This document shows, in pieces, positions 1 through 7,791 of a DNA stretch of 64,000 bases; within the stretch, counting starts at the first letter, position 1; every line of letters begins with the position of its first letter. A program made the translations under genes and the position numbers. The stretch comes from Bacillus rubiinfantis (lineage in GTDB: Bacteria; Bacillota; Bacilli; Bacillales; Cytobacillaceae), in the NCBI GenBank assembly GCA_000752035.1, contig CCFE01000011.1, forward strand, positions 406,736 to 470,735. The letters are read 5' to 3'. Under the pieces are notes generated by a model. It saw nothing but the letters and a program-made list of their open reading frames with translations, searched no databases and was not told the origin of the DNA.

Positions 1-556
1 CAAATTTTTCCTTGGCCTGCAGTAGATTTTCCGGCAGTTTCGCCAATTGATCAGCAAAACGCTGATATTGCGGAAAGTCACCCGCATTTTCTAATAATTT
101 GAAAACAAGCATAAATAATTGCATATATTCAAACTCGACGCCATTTAATGCCTTATTAGGGATGACCCAGCGGCTGGCTTTTTCCAATGGAGTTCCAGGT
201 GTGCCAACTAATGAGCAAACGCGGATGCCTTGCTCCTGACACCACTGTGCAGCTTTAACGGTTTCTTTCGTATCACCGGACTTAGATGCCATGATCACAA
301 TGGAATCCTTTGTTAATTGTTTATGGCCCGTTAACACAATTTCACCTGCCTGCTCGGTAAAAACAGGAATACTAGTTACTTGTTTTAACATTTCTTGAAT
401 TGGCCACATAATCGAAATAGAACCACCAACAGAGATAAAGAAGATATTTTTAAAACCCTCTGCGGAAATCTCGTTAGCAACTCTTTCAATTTCGCCACGA
501 GTTTCATAGGTAATCCGACCATTATTCATATACACATCACTATCAAATTTCAACAT
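1..556 (-). CDS. SIS-domain sugar-phosphate deglycase, FrlB/GfrF-like (partial)
   Basis: This gene reads leftward and runs off the window at base 1, so only about 185 N-terminal residues are visible. The start is the ATG at 554-556, preceded by a GGAGGGATAACAGC ribosome site. The visible part is the first SIS (sugar isomerase) domain, with a phosphosugar-binding stretch FFISVGGSISIM near residues 40-50 and ASKSGDTKETVKAA near residue 90. The family includes fructoselysine-6-phosphate deglycase (FrlB, GfrF), which splits phosphorylated Amadori compounds into lysine and glucose-6-phosphate. Its place as last gene after a mannose-type PTS and another SIS gene matches gfrF of the gfr operon known from Salmonella. 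The exact substrate is inferred from gene order. Confidence 0.75.
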   Translation of the reverse strand, partial: MLKFDSDVYMNNGRITYETRGEIERVANEISAEGFKNIFFISVGGSISIMWPIQEMLKQVTSIPVFTEQAGEIVLTGHKQLTKDSIVIMASKSGDTKETVKAAQWCQEQGIRVCSLVGTPGTPLEKASRWVIPNKALNGVEFEYMQLFMLVFKLLENAGDFPQYQRFADQLAKLPENLLQAKEKF

Positions 557-638
557 GCTGTTATCCCTCCAAATTGCAGTCTACAAGTCAATCTGCCGAA
601 CCGTTCTGAAGCAGTACGACAGACTGCCTTTCATACTA

Positions 639-1721
639 TCAAACTTTGCTTTTTAACACTTTATCGAAGTCGTCGAAGATACGGACGCTTAAATCAATTC
701 CTCTTCCGCTGGCAATTCGGTAGGAAAGGATTTGCAGCGGAATCGCCAGCAAGAGCGGGCTCAACCATTCATCAGCATCCACATCTAGGCTCAAGGTCTT
801 GACATCCACAGCATCCGCACCCGTAGAAAGCGAGAAACAATGGGTTGTGTACGCTCCTAAATAGTCCTTTAACATTTCTGTGCGAATCGCCAGTGGGCTG
901 TTTGTTTTGATAAAAATAAGTCCATAGGAACTGTTCACTTCTAAATACGGTCCATGCATAAAAGCTTCAAGTTCAAAGCCCTGTGTCGGTACCCGTACGG
1001 TTTCAGTAAATTTCGTTTCGCCCTCTTTCGCTGTCCCTACGGTCGGGCCGTAGCCAATCAGCGCAAAACGGGGAATGGTAGTTAGTTCAGCGGCATGCGC
1101 CGTATAAAAACTCTCTGTTTTTTCGATAATTGCCGGGATTTGCTCGATTAAGCGCGTCAGTTTTGCTGTTTCTGCAGCACCTGCATCAGTTGTTAATTCT
1201 CCGAGAGCGGTCCCAGCCGCGATGGCCATTAACATCGAAGTCAGCACCGTCGCGGTAAACCCTTTCGTGACAAAGCCAACTTTTTCAACACCGCAGCCGA
1301 TATCGATTACTGAATCGGCATGCGCCGTAATTGGGCTGTCAAGGTTAGAAGTTAGTACAGCAGTTGCTACTTTCCCCTCAGCATGAACCTTCTTCACGGC
1401 TTCGATTGTCGAATAGCTATGGCCGCTTTGCGAAACGGCGAGAACAAAATCAATCGACGGCTTTACTTTTTCATAATGAACAAAGTTAAATGGCTCTTGA
1501 ATTTCGATCGACACACCCGCCGTTTTTTCCATATAGTATTTCGCACTTAACATGGCATTAGCACTGGACCCTGTTGCCAGTACGAGCCAATTCTTTGGCT
1601 GCTTTTCACGCATTAATTCCGTGAAAGCGGCCAGCCGATCAGCTGCCTGCGCAATGATATCATGGCAAACCTGGGGCTCTTCATGGATATACGTCATCAT
1701 TGTTTCTTGCACTCTCATCAC
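639..1721 (-). CDS. SIS-domain deglycase, GfrE-like
   Basis: A full-length, 360-residue double SIS protein. The first SIS domain shows VLATGSSANAML (about residues 47-58) and VSQSGHSYSTIEAVKK (about 96-111). The second shows ALIGYGPTVGTAKEGETKFTE and a downstream FELEAFMHGPYLE, where the His-Gly-Pro is typical of the deglycase/isomerase group related to GlmS. By position between EIID and the FrlB-like gene it corresponds to gfrE, glucoselysine-6-phosphate deglycase in Salmonella. Sequence alone cannot separate glucoselysine from fructoselysine or another glycated amine. The start is uncertain among several nearby ATG/GTG codons (1721, 1718, 1712, 1700). Confidence 0.75.
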   Translation of the reverse strand: MMRVQETMMTYIHEEPQVCHDIIAQAADRLAAFTELMREKQPKNWLVLATGSSANAMLSAKYYMEKTAGVSIEIQEPFNFVHYEKVKPSIDFVLAVSQSGHSYSTIEAVKKVHAEGKVATAVLTSNLDSPITAHADSVIDIGCGVEKVGFVTKGFTATVLTSMLMAIAAGTALGELTTDAGAAETAKLTRLIEQIPAIIEKTESFYTAHAAELTTIPRFALIGYGPTVGTAKEGETKFTETVRVPTQGFELEAFMHGPYLEVNSSYGLIFIKTNSPLAIRTEMLKDYLGAYTTHCFSLSTGADAVDVKTLSLDVDADEWLSPLLLAIPLQILSYRIASGRGIDLSVRIFDDFDKVLKSKV

Positions 1722-1750
1722 CTGTTTCTACTCTGTGATTTGCGTTTTGA

Positions 1751-1867
1751 CTCATTTACTTGTATGAGTAATGTCTGGCACTTTGTAGCTCTCTTGCCGC
1801 TAGCACTTGTAATTTTTTCCGCTTCCGCTTATAACTTTTGCCGGCAGCATTTGTAGCTCTTACCGCT
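1751..1867. repeat. Short degenerate intergenic repeats (TTGTA/CCGC type)
   Basis: The 150-base gap between EIID and the SIS gene contains TTGTA or TTATA cores starting at 1760, 1783, 1807, 1829 and 1851, spaced 22-24 bases and alternating with TTGCCGC/TTTTCCGC/TTACCGC motifs. It is looser than the arrays at 7499 and 61967 but of similar build. No gene is seen here. It lies inside the PTS operon, so it would be transcribed. Confidence 0.4.
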
Positions 1868-1871
1868 GCCC

Positions 1872-2735
1872 TTACCCCAAAATACCAGTCCAGGCGCCTA
1901 AAATCCCGACTACGGCAATGCCAATCAAAATGGTGGTGGCCTTAAAGCCTTTGCCGAGCAGCCAATAAATGATACCGAACGCGGCTAATGGTAACAGCCC
2001 TGGCATAATCCCGTTTAGTATCTCCTGAACCTTTGTGGCGCTGTCGCCGCTGCCGATTTTTAACGGAACACTGAGGCTGATCATCGAAGCACTCATGCCG
2101 CCGATGACCATCAAGCCGAGAATGGCGGCTCCAAGTGTTAAGCTATCCATCATGCCATTCTGTTGAATCCGTTGCAAAAAGCCGGTTCCTGCTTTAAAGC
2201 CAAGTCTTGTAAACAAGAAGCGCAGCAAAATATGTGGTACGTTAAACACGAGCAAGAATAAAATCGGTCCGAGAATATTTCCTTGCAGCGCAAGTGAAGT
2301 ACCAATCCCAGTGGCAATCAGCCGTAATGTGCCCCAATAAAACGAGTCGCCTAATCCTGCCAGCGGGCCCATTAACGAAGCTTTAACACCATTTATCGCT
2401 GATGAATCAAACTGTTTATCTTCCGCATTTTGTTTTTCCATCGCTGCCGAAATACCAAGCATAAAGGTGGCGATATGCGGTGTCGTGTTAAAAAACTCGA
2501 GATGCCGCTTGAGCGCTGCTGAAAGATCTTCTTTTTTCTTATATAATTTTTTCAATACTGGAATCATTGCATATGTGTAGGCCATGTTCATTTGCCGCTC
2601 ATAGTTCCACGAGAATTCCATCTGAAATGAGCGCCAAAAGACGCGGTTCAAATCCTTTTTGCTGATTTCAATTTCTTGACCTTGTCCCTGCTCCTGAACA
2701 GATTCTTGATTAGAAGTCTTCATCGTCGTCATCAC
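1872..2735 (-). CDS. PTS mannose-family EIID subunit
   Basis: 287 residues, the EIID membrane subunit of a mannose/fructose/sorbose-type PTS. Together with EIIC it forms the sugar channel. The long hydrophilic N-terminus is followed by VFWRSFQMEFSWNYERQMNM, which is characteristic of EIID, then by helices in the C-terminal half (for example LIATGIGTSLAL and GIIYWLLGKGFKATTILIG). The start chosen is an ATG nine bases after GGAGGAG, inside the end of EIIC, giving a 26-base overlap and suggesting translational coupling. It belongs to the gfr-like operon. Confidence 0.88.
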   Translation of the reverse strand: MMTTMKTSNQESVQEQGQGQEIEISKKDLNRVFWRSFQMEFSWNYERQMNMAYTYAMIPVLKKLYKKKEDLSAALKRHLEFFNTTPHIATFMLGISAAMEKQNAEDKQFDSSAINGVKASLMGPLAGLGDSFYWGTLRLIATGIGTSLALQGNILGPILFLLVFNVPHILLRFLFTRLGFKAGTGFLQRIQQNGMMDSLTLGAAILGLMVIGGMSASMISLSVPLKIGSGDSATKVQEILNGIMPGLLPLAAFGIIYWLLGKGFKATTILIGIAVVGILGAWTGILG

Positions 2736-3498
2736 TCACCACTCCTCCTTGATTAGCACCTGCTAGGCTGACTTTCTGATTATGCATGATATTCACCATA
2801 ATAACTGCGACAATTGCACCAAGAAGGGCAATGCCTGTTACCGGAACCTTTAGATAAGCAACGATTAGAAAACCTAAGAAGAAATATGGAACCACTTTTT
2901 TATTAATTAACAAGCGTGCTAACATTGCAAAACCTAGTGCTGGCAGGATGCCCGTGGCAATTTGCAAGCCGGTTTGTATAAAGTCTGGAATGGCATTAAG
3001 AACATGTTTAATCGCATCGCTGCCGACATAGAAGGAAACCGTCACAATGATCGCGAGCATGAGTGACAGACCGAAGCCGCCGATTAAGTGCATCGCCTCA
3101 ATTCCCCTCGTGTTGCCATCCTCGGCATATTTATCGGCTTTATGGGCTAGCACCGGTAAGAACAGACCTAAGTAAATATTTTTCAAAACAAGCGTGAACG
3201 TTGCAATCGGCAACCCAAGTAACAGGGCTGTTTCTGTTCCTGCCCCAGACGAGATGGCAAAGGCCGTTCCGAGCACACCACCAGTGACAACATCAGGCGG
3301 AATCGCCGCGCCGACTGAGAATGAGCCGATGAAGGCTAACTCTAATGTTGCCCCCATAATGACACCTGTTTTAATATCGCCCATTACCAGACCTACGAAA
3401 AATCCGGTCACAAGCGGGCGTGAAAGTAAGCTTGTTCCCAACGCATATTCACTTTGCGCAACAAAGGCAACCAAACCTAAAAGTAATGCAGTCAACAT
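2710..3498 (-). CDS. PTS mannose-family EIIC subunit
   Basis: 262 residues, an integral membrane EIIC of the mannose family with about six to eight hydrophobic segments. The signature region IKTGVIMGATLELAFIGSFS, with the conserved Gly and Glu, is at about residues 43-62. SD GGGAGGG precedes the ATG. The protein ends in an unusual acidic tail, SDDDDEDF, absent from the core fold and shared in form with two other proteins of this operon. The bases encoding that tail are also the first codons of EIID in another frame. Confidence 0.88.
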   Translation of the reverse strand: MLTALLLGLVAFVAQSEYALGTSLLSRPLVTGFFVGLVMGDIKTGVIMGATLELAFIGSFSVGAAIPPDVVTGGVLGTAFAISSGAGTETALLLGLPIATFTLVLKNIYLGLFLPVLAHKADKYAEDGNTRGIEAMHLIGGFGLSLMLAIIVTVSFYVGSDAIKHVLNAIPDFIQTGLQIATGILPALGFAMLARLLINKKVVPYFFLGFLIVAYLKVPVTGIALLGAIVAVIMVNIMHNQKVSLAGANQGGVVSDDDDEDF

Positions 3499-3526
3499 GA
3501 GTATCCCTCCCTAACCAAAAGTGCGT

Positions 3527-3997
3527 TTACAGCACATTTTGGGCTAATATTTTTTTATCGCTGGGCACTTGGCGAATCTCCACCTCAACACCCTGAGCCA
3601 TCATTTTTTTCACTAATTCTTCCTCATCCGGCAAAAGATTAACGGCTTTCGAAATATTTCGGGCCCCTTCCTTCGCCTTGATGCCGCCTAAATTCACCTG
3701 CTTAATCTCTGGGTAAGCACTGACAAGTTTTTCCGCATCAGCGACTGATTCCACGACAATGAACAACTTGTATTTATCGGTTACGCCGCTTTTTAACGCT
3801 TCAATGGAGTCTGCGATATTCTTAATGACCAGGCGAACTCCCTGTGGCTTGGCCAGTTTGATGGTTGTTTTCCGCAGCTCATTTACGGGAACATCATCAT
3901 TGGCAATTAAGATGCAATCAGCTCCTAAATTGTTCGTCCATGAAAAAGCCACTTGGCCATGCAATAAACGGTGATCAACACGTAAAAGTTTAATCAT
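3527..3997 (-). CDS. PTS mannose-family EIIB subunit
   Basis: 156 residues, a cytoplasmic EIIB of the mannose family. Phosphate passes from EIIA to a histidine in the N-terminal motif IKLLRVDHRLLHGQVAFSW (His about residue 14) and then to the incoming sugar. The length is normal for the family. It sits 17 bases downstream of EIIA and 28 bases upstream of EIIC in the same direction. Specificity for glycated amines is inferred from the two SIS enzymes downstream. Confidence 0.9.
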   Translation of the reverse strand: MIKLLRVDHRLLHGQVAFSWTNNLGADCILIANDDVPVNELRKTTIKLAKPQGVRLVIKNIADSIEALKSGVTDKYKLFIVVESVADAEKLVSAYPEIKQVNLGGIKAKEGARNISKAVNLLPDEEELVKKMMAQGVEVEIRQVPSDKKILAQNVL

Positions 3998-4014
3998 TTC
4001 ACTCCATCCTTTCG

Positions 4015-4434
4015 TTAAAAATCCTCATCCTCACTATCCCCAGCCAATTCTGGATTGCAATACTTAATCGATGACTTTGAGTTCTTAAGGGCCTTCTCGA
4101 TTAATTCTGCAGTAGCGATTGCGCTATTTTTTAAAGTGACCAGTTCAATCACTAACGGCAAATTCATCCCGGCAATGAGATGAATTCGTTTATCTCCGAG
4201 TCGATTCATAAACTCATTGTTGACACTGCCGCCAAAGATATCGCTTACAATAATGAGTTCATCAGTTTCTGCTAATTTGTCACAGACATCATTTATCTGC
4301 AATTGGAGGTCGACCTCTTCCTCAACATAGGCAGACAAGGTCCAAATATCCTTTTGCGCACCGGTAATCATTTCGACGGAATGGAGCATCCCCTCAGCAA
4401 GCCTGCCGTGAGAAGCCAATAATATATATCGCAC
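4015..4434 (-). CDS. PTS mannose-family EIIA subunit
   Basis: 139 residues, the EIIA domain that receives phosphate from HPr. The phosphorylated His is in LLASHGRLAEGM (about residue 9). It starts at GTG six bases after AAGGAGGTGT. It is the first gene of the PTS-deglycase operon and follows a sigma-54-type promoter. The C-terminus extends past the normal domain into GDSEDEDF, an acidic tail also found on EIIC and the regulator. Family identity is clear; the function of the tail is unknown. Confidence 0.9.
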   Translation of the reverse strand: MRYILLASHGRLAEGMLHSVEMITGAQKDIWTLSAYVEEEVDLQLQINDVCDKLAETDELIIVSDIFGGSVNNEFMNRLGDKRIHLIAGMNLPLVIELVTLKNSAIATAELIEKALKNSKSSIKYCNPELAGDSEDEDF

Positions 4435-4492
4435 GTTCGCACACCTCCTTTTTTAAAAAATGTTTTATAATTTTTCACTCTACCCTTATTAA

Positions 4493-4508
4493 TGCAAAAA
4501 GCGTGCCA
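4493..4508 (-). promoter_or_regulatory. Sigma-54 (-24/-12) promoter of the PTS operon
   Basis: Read on the minus strand, TGGCAC (4508-4503), five bases, then TTGCA (4497-4493) match the sigma-54 consensus TGGCAC-N5-TTGCA exactly. Transcription would start near 4482, about 48 bases before the EIIA GTG. The upstream gene encodes a LevR-type activator with the GAFTGA sigma-54 contact motif, which makes the assignment strong. The -24 element is also one arm of a terminator-like hairpin. Confidence 0.88.
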
Positions 4509-4522
4509 ACTTAGTGGCACGC
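4493..4522 (-). terminator. Terminator hairpin of the LevR-type gene
   Basis: On the minus strand, GCGTGCC, an 8-base loop and GGCACGC (4522-4501) are followed by TTTTT. This looks like an intrinsic terminator 12 bases after the regulator stop codon. Its 3' arm overlaps the -24 box of the next operon. Confidence 0.7.
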
Positions 4523-4534
4523 CGCTTATTTTTT

Positions 4535-7321
4535 CTAAAAATCTTCGTCATCGCTTGCTACAGCAGCTAAGTAATCGTAAATATAGCCGATTTCTGCTGT
4601 ATTGATTTTGACATTATAAATTGATTCTATGACACTAAAAGCCTCTTGGATGTATTTAATCATCTCTTTTTGACACTGTTCGAAATTTTCAAGATGTTCA
4701 TACGTATCAATCGGCGCCTGACGGATTAATCGCTCCACCAAACAGCTGACATGGACATAAAGGGCAACTTTTTTATCATTAGGCAGCCGTTGGTTTAGTC
4801 GAATTTCTAAACGATGGATAAACTCTTCCGCCTGGGAAAGAATTTTTTCCGAATCCAGTATCGTCAATGATTCAATCACTCGCTGCAGGGAAAAATTCCG
4901 AAGCAAATTATCATTAATTTCTTTATATCGTGCTTCCTCCATGATTGACAGAAAGATTTTCCGCATCGTCGCTTCGCCCTGACCTGAGATAATATCCTCC
5001 AGTGATAGATACGGTACATCGGCAATTCCCGGATTGGCTGTGCCCACAATTGCAAGAACGTCATGCAGTTGAAAAATCGCCTCCGAGGACCCAAGTTCTT
5101 TTAAGCGCTCAAAATCATACGCCTGAACTTGGAGCGCTAAATCCGCTGGCATGCTTGCCTCCAGCAATTTTTGAATTTGCAAGGCCGTTCCCATGCCTGT
5201 TAGACAGGTGGTAATAATCACTTTTTCCTTCGCTTTTTCTGGGTAAATAATATTATATTCGGTTTGGTTGGCTTGGCGTAATTTTTCCAGCATCTCTTCT
5301 AAAAATAAATCCTGCTCCAGCATGCTGCCGAGGAATAACGCCATTTGTGTCGATACATTATTAATGATCGCGACCGGTCCATTGAGCTGCTGTTTAAATT
5401 GGGCATGAATATCTTTTAAAGAGCCCATATCGACTAAGAGGATGAGCCCCTTCGAGATGTCGTGATGTTCAATATAATGGTAGACCTTCGCCGCTATTTC
5501 CTCTACAGAAATGTCTAGCGGCATATCAAAAGCCTCAAATACATTTTTCTTCAAGAGCCGATTAGCGACATTGGCAATACTGCTGGCGGTTGCATAGCCA
5601 TGCGCGAGAATAATTGCCTTCACTTGTTGGTTGCTTCGTTCAATCGCGACACTCCGCAAATAAAGGCTGAGAAAGATTTCATCCATTTGTTCCAGTTTCA
5701 CTTCTAATCTACTTTCTAACAGATGGACAAAATGGTTCGCCAGCTGCTGCTCGAGCTTATATGATTCTTCAATATAGTTTGCCAGTTGTTCAATCATGCT
5801 CTCCTGTCTTTCATGCCAGCGCAAATCGGCATTGCCTTTGTAATAGAGGAAATGGGCAATGGCGTAAATACTATTGCCATTAAATTGAACGTGATAATTT
5901 GTCTCTAAAAATTGGATAATTTCTTGGACACTTATCGTCGTGAGTTCGAGCCAAACGCCGGCATCCTCCTTTGACCCGGTAAAGATAAGCTGATCAAACA
6001 GCAGCTGAATACCTTGAAAAACTTTTTGCTCAAAGACAGCTGCCGTTAGTTTTTTTGCCTGGTGTTCTTCATATAACAGCAACAATTGTGCAAAACTTTT
6101 CTTAATCAATTGTACCTGCGAGAGGTTTGTCTCGGTTAATTGCTCCAGGGCAGCATCAGGGGCAATTACAATATCATGGTTCTGTTTTACTTTATAGTCG
6201 GTTTTGCGCAGTGTTTCTTCCAAAATTCGATCTGGAAGATGGTGTAACGTAATCCGCACCTCTTCTGCTTCGCGATTTTTCGCAAATGATGAACCGGCAA
6301 TATATTGAATAGTGTTTTTCAAGTCACCCATATTTCCGGGATAATGATAGCTTGTTAACGCCTCGAGAATTCGGCGGGTCAGCTGAAGCGGTTTGCCCAA
6401 TTTTTGTGCTTCCTGTAATAAAAACATGTAAACAAATTGGCGCTTCTCCTTTTCACCGCGCTCATCCAAGCTCGGAATAGTGACGCGGATCGGAATCCGT
6501 CGCAGGAAGGTCGGTAAAAAGTTAGCGGCCAAATCCTCCGTTGTCGCAAAAATCAGACGGACGTTTGCGTGATGGTTGCCTTCACTTTCCCCCATGCGGC
6601 GGTACACGCCTTGGTCGAGAAATGTGAATAGTTTCTCCTGCCCCTCCGCATTCAGGCGATGGACTTCATCTAAAAATAAAATTCCGCCATCCGCCGCGGC
6701 CAGCAAGCCATCCTTTGTTTTCTCCGCACCTGTAAACGCACCTTTGACATAACCAAATAGATTGCTTGACATCAGCTCCGGATTGTTGGCATATTGCGCA
6801 CAGTTGAAGCTGATAAACGGGGCATTTTGGTCGATGATTCCCTTTTCAACACTGTAGCGATGGATGAGGCCGGCGGTAAAGCTCTTGCCAACACCTGTCG
6901 GGCCGACGAGAATCAGCGGCAGGCCGGTTCCTGGATAATAGATAGACGTTTTAATTTGCTCAATCGCCTTTTTCAGACTGCCATCAGCACCAATTAAACG
7001 AGAAAAAATATCATGCTCCTCTTCCCGCGGCTCCGGCTGTTGCGCCTGCAACTCTTGAAAACTTTGAAAAATATGAGTAGACAGCAGCGGGAAAAATTTC
7101 TGTTCAAAGGTCGAGCGGCTCAAAAAATAGACCGGCCGCGTGTTAATTTTTATCACTCTACCCTCTTCCACCAGCTGGTTAAGATAGTGACTTACCGTGT
7201 TGCGTTTGACAACAAAGCACGCAGACATGGAGCTTGCCGTCAGCTTTTCAGAAGGATTGTCCCAATCAAAGCTTGTCGTTTCTTGTTCTAAAAATGCCAG
7301 TAATCTTTCTTTCAGGCTCAT
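4535..7321 (-). CDS. LevR-type sigma-54 activator with PRD and PTS domains
   Basis: 928 residues. Domains in order: an N-terminal winged helix (about 1-75); an AAA+ domain with Walker A GPTGVGKS (about residue 139), the sigma-54 contact GAFTGA and Walker B GILFLDEV; a first PRD; a mannose-type EIIA-like domain (AIILAHGYATASSIA); an EIIB-like segment (VIITTCLTGMGTALQIQ); and a C-terminal PRD. This is the LevR/GfrR/DgaR architecture, in which phosphorylation by HPr and the cognate EII tunes activation. SD AGGGGGTGAT precedes the ATG. It ends in ASDDEDF, again the acidic tail. It most likely activates the downstream promoter at 4493-4508. Confidence 0.9.
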   Translation of the reverse strand: MSLKERLLAFLEQETTSFDWDNPSEKLTASSMSACFVVKRNTVSHYLNQLVEEGRVIKINTRPVYFLSRSTFEQKFFPLLSTHIFQSFQELQAQQPEPREEEHDIFSRLIGADGSLKKAIEQIKTSIYYPGTGLPLILVGPTGVGKSFTAGLIHRYSVEKGIIDQNAPFISFNCAQYANNPELMSSNLFGYVKGAFTGAEKTKDGLLAAADGGILFLDEVHRLNAEGQEKLFTFLDQGVYRRMGESEGNHHANVRLIFATTEDLAANFLPTFLRRIPIRVTIPSLDERGEKEKRQFVYMFLLQEAQKLGKPLQLTRRILEALTSYHYPGNMGDLKNTIQYIAGSSFAKNREAEEVRITLHHLPDRILEETLRKTDYKVKQNHDIVIAPDAALEQLTETNLSQVQLIKKSFAQLLLLYEEHQAKKLTAAVFEQKVFQGIQLLFDQLIFTGSKEDAGVWLELTTISVQEIIQFLETNYHVQFNGNSIYAIAHFLYYKGNADLRWHERQESMIEQLANYIEESYKLEQQLANHFVHLLESRLEVKLEQMDEIFLSLYLRSVAIERSNQQVKAIILAHGYATASSIANVANRLLKKNVFEAFDMPLDISVEEIAAKVYHYIEHHDISKGLILLVDMGSLKDIHAQFKQQLNGPVAIINNVSTQMALFLGSMLEQDLFLEEMLEKLRQANQTEYNIIYPEKAKEKVIITTCLTGMGTALQIQKLLEASMPADLALQVQAYDFERLKELGSSEAIFQLHDVLAIVGTANPGIADVPYLSLEDIISGQGEATMRKIFLSIMEEARYKEINDNLLRNFSLQRVIESLTILDSEKILSQAEEFIHRLEIRLNQRLPNDKKVALYVHVSCLVERLIRQAPIDTYEHLENFEQCQKEMIKYIQEAFSVIESIYNVKINTAEIGYIYDYLAAVASDDEDF

Positions 7322-7498
7322 AACATCACCCCCTAGAAAAGTAAAATCAGATAGATTAGTACCATCTTAACATAAGTCATATAATGTTATAGGTTGAATT
7401 TTTGAAAATGCAAAAAGTGCCAGGCACCGTAAGTTGGTCCTGACACTTGTTATTGGCTTAGAAAATTTTTTGCGAATTAAGTGGTTTTATGTGGATTT

Positions 7499-7777
7499 AT
7501 TAGCGGTTTTGAGCAGTTTATGAGCGAATTTAAACAGGATATTAGCGAATTTTAGAGTTTATTAGCGAATCCAAGCAGGATATTAGCGAATTTTAGAGTT
7601 TATTAGCGAATCCTAACAGGATATTAGCGAATTTATCAGTTTATTAGCGAATTCAAACAGGATATTAGCGAATTTTAGAGTTTATTAGCGAATCCAAGCA
7701 GGATATTAGCGAATTTATCAGTTTATTAGCGAATCCTAACAGGATATTAGCGAATTTCCAAATATATTAGCGAATCG
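7499..7777. repeat. Helically phased 20/21-bp repeat array (TTAGCGAAT boxes)
   Basis: Twelve exact TTAGCGAA boxes start at 7542, 7562, 7583, 7603, 7624, 7644, 7665, 7685, 7706, 7726, 7747 and 7767, with intervals strictly alternating 20 and 21. Two decayed boxes at 7500 and 7521 keep the same phase. Units alternate between a form ending CAGGATA and one ending AGTTTA, giving a 41-bp dimer. The array fills most of the 470-base gap between the regulator start and the dioxygenase stop. The rest of the gap holds a GTGCCAGGCACC palindrome near 7418 and nothing else I recognise. Confidence 0.9.
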
Positions 7778-7791
7778 AAAAAAGCGCCAGT

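Noticed and set aside
395..802. 135-codon plus-strand ORF
   Set aside because: It is antisense to the two SIS genes and the gap between them. No family motif.
7499..7777. CRISPR or coding repeat
   Set aside because: Spacers of about 12 bases are far too short for CRISPR, and the 20/21 alternation breaks any reading frame.
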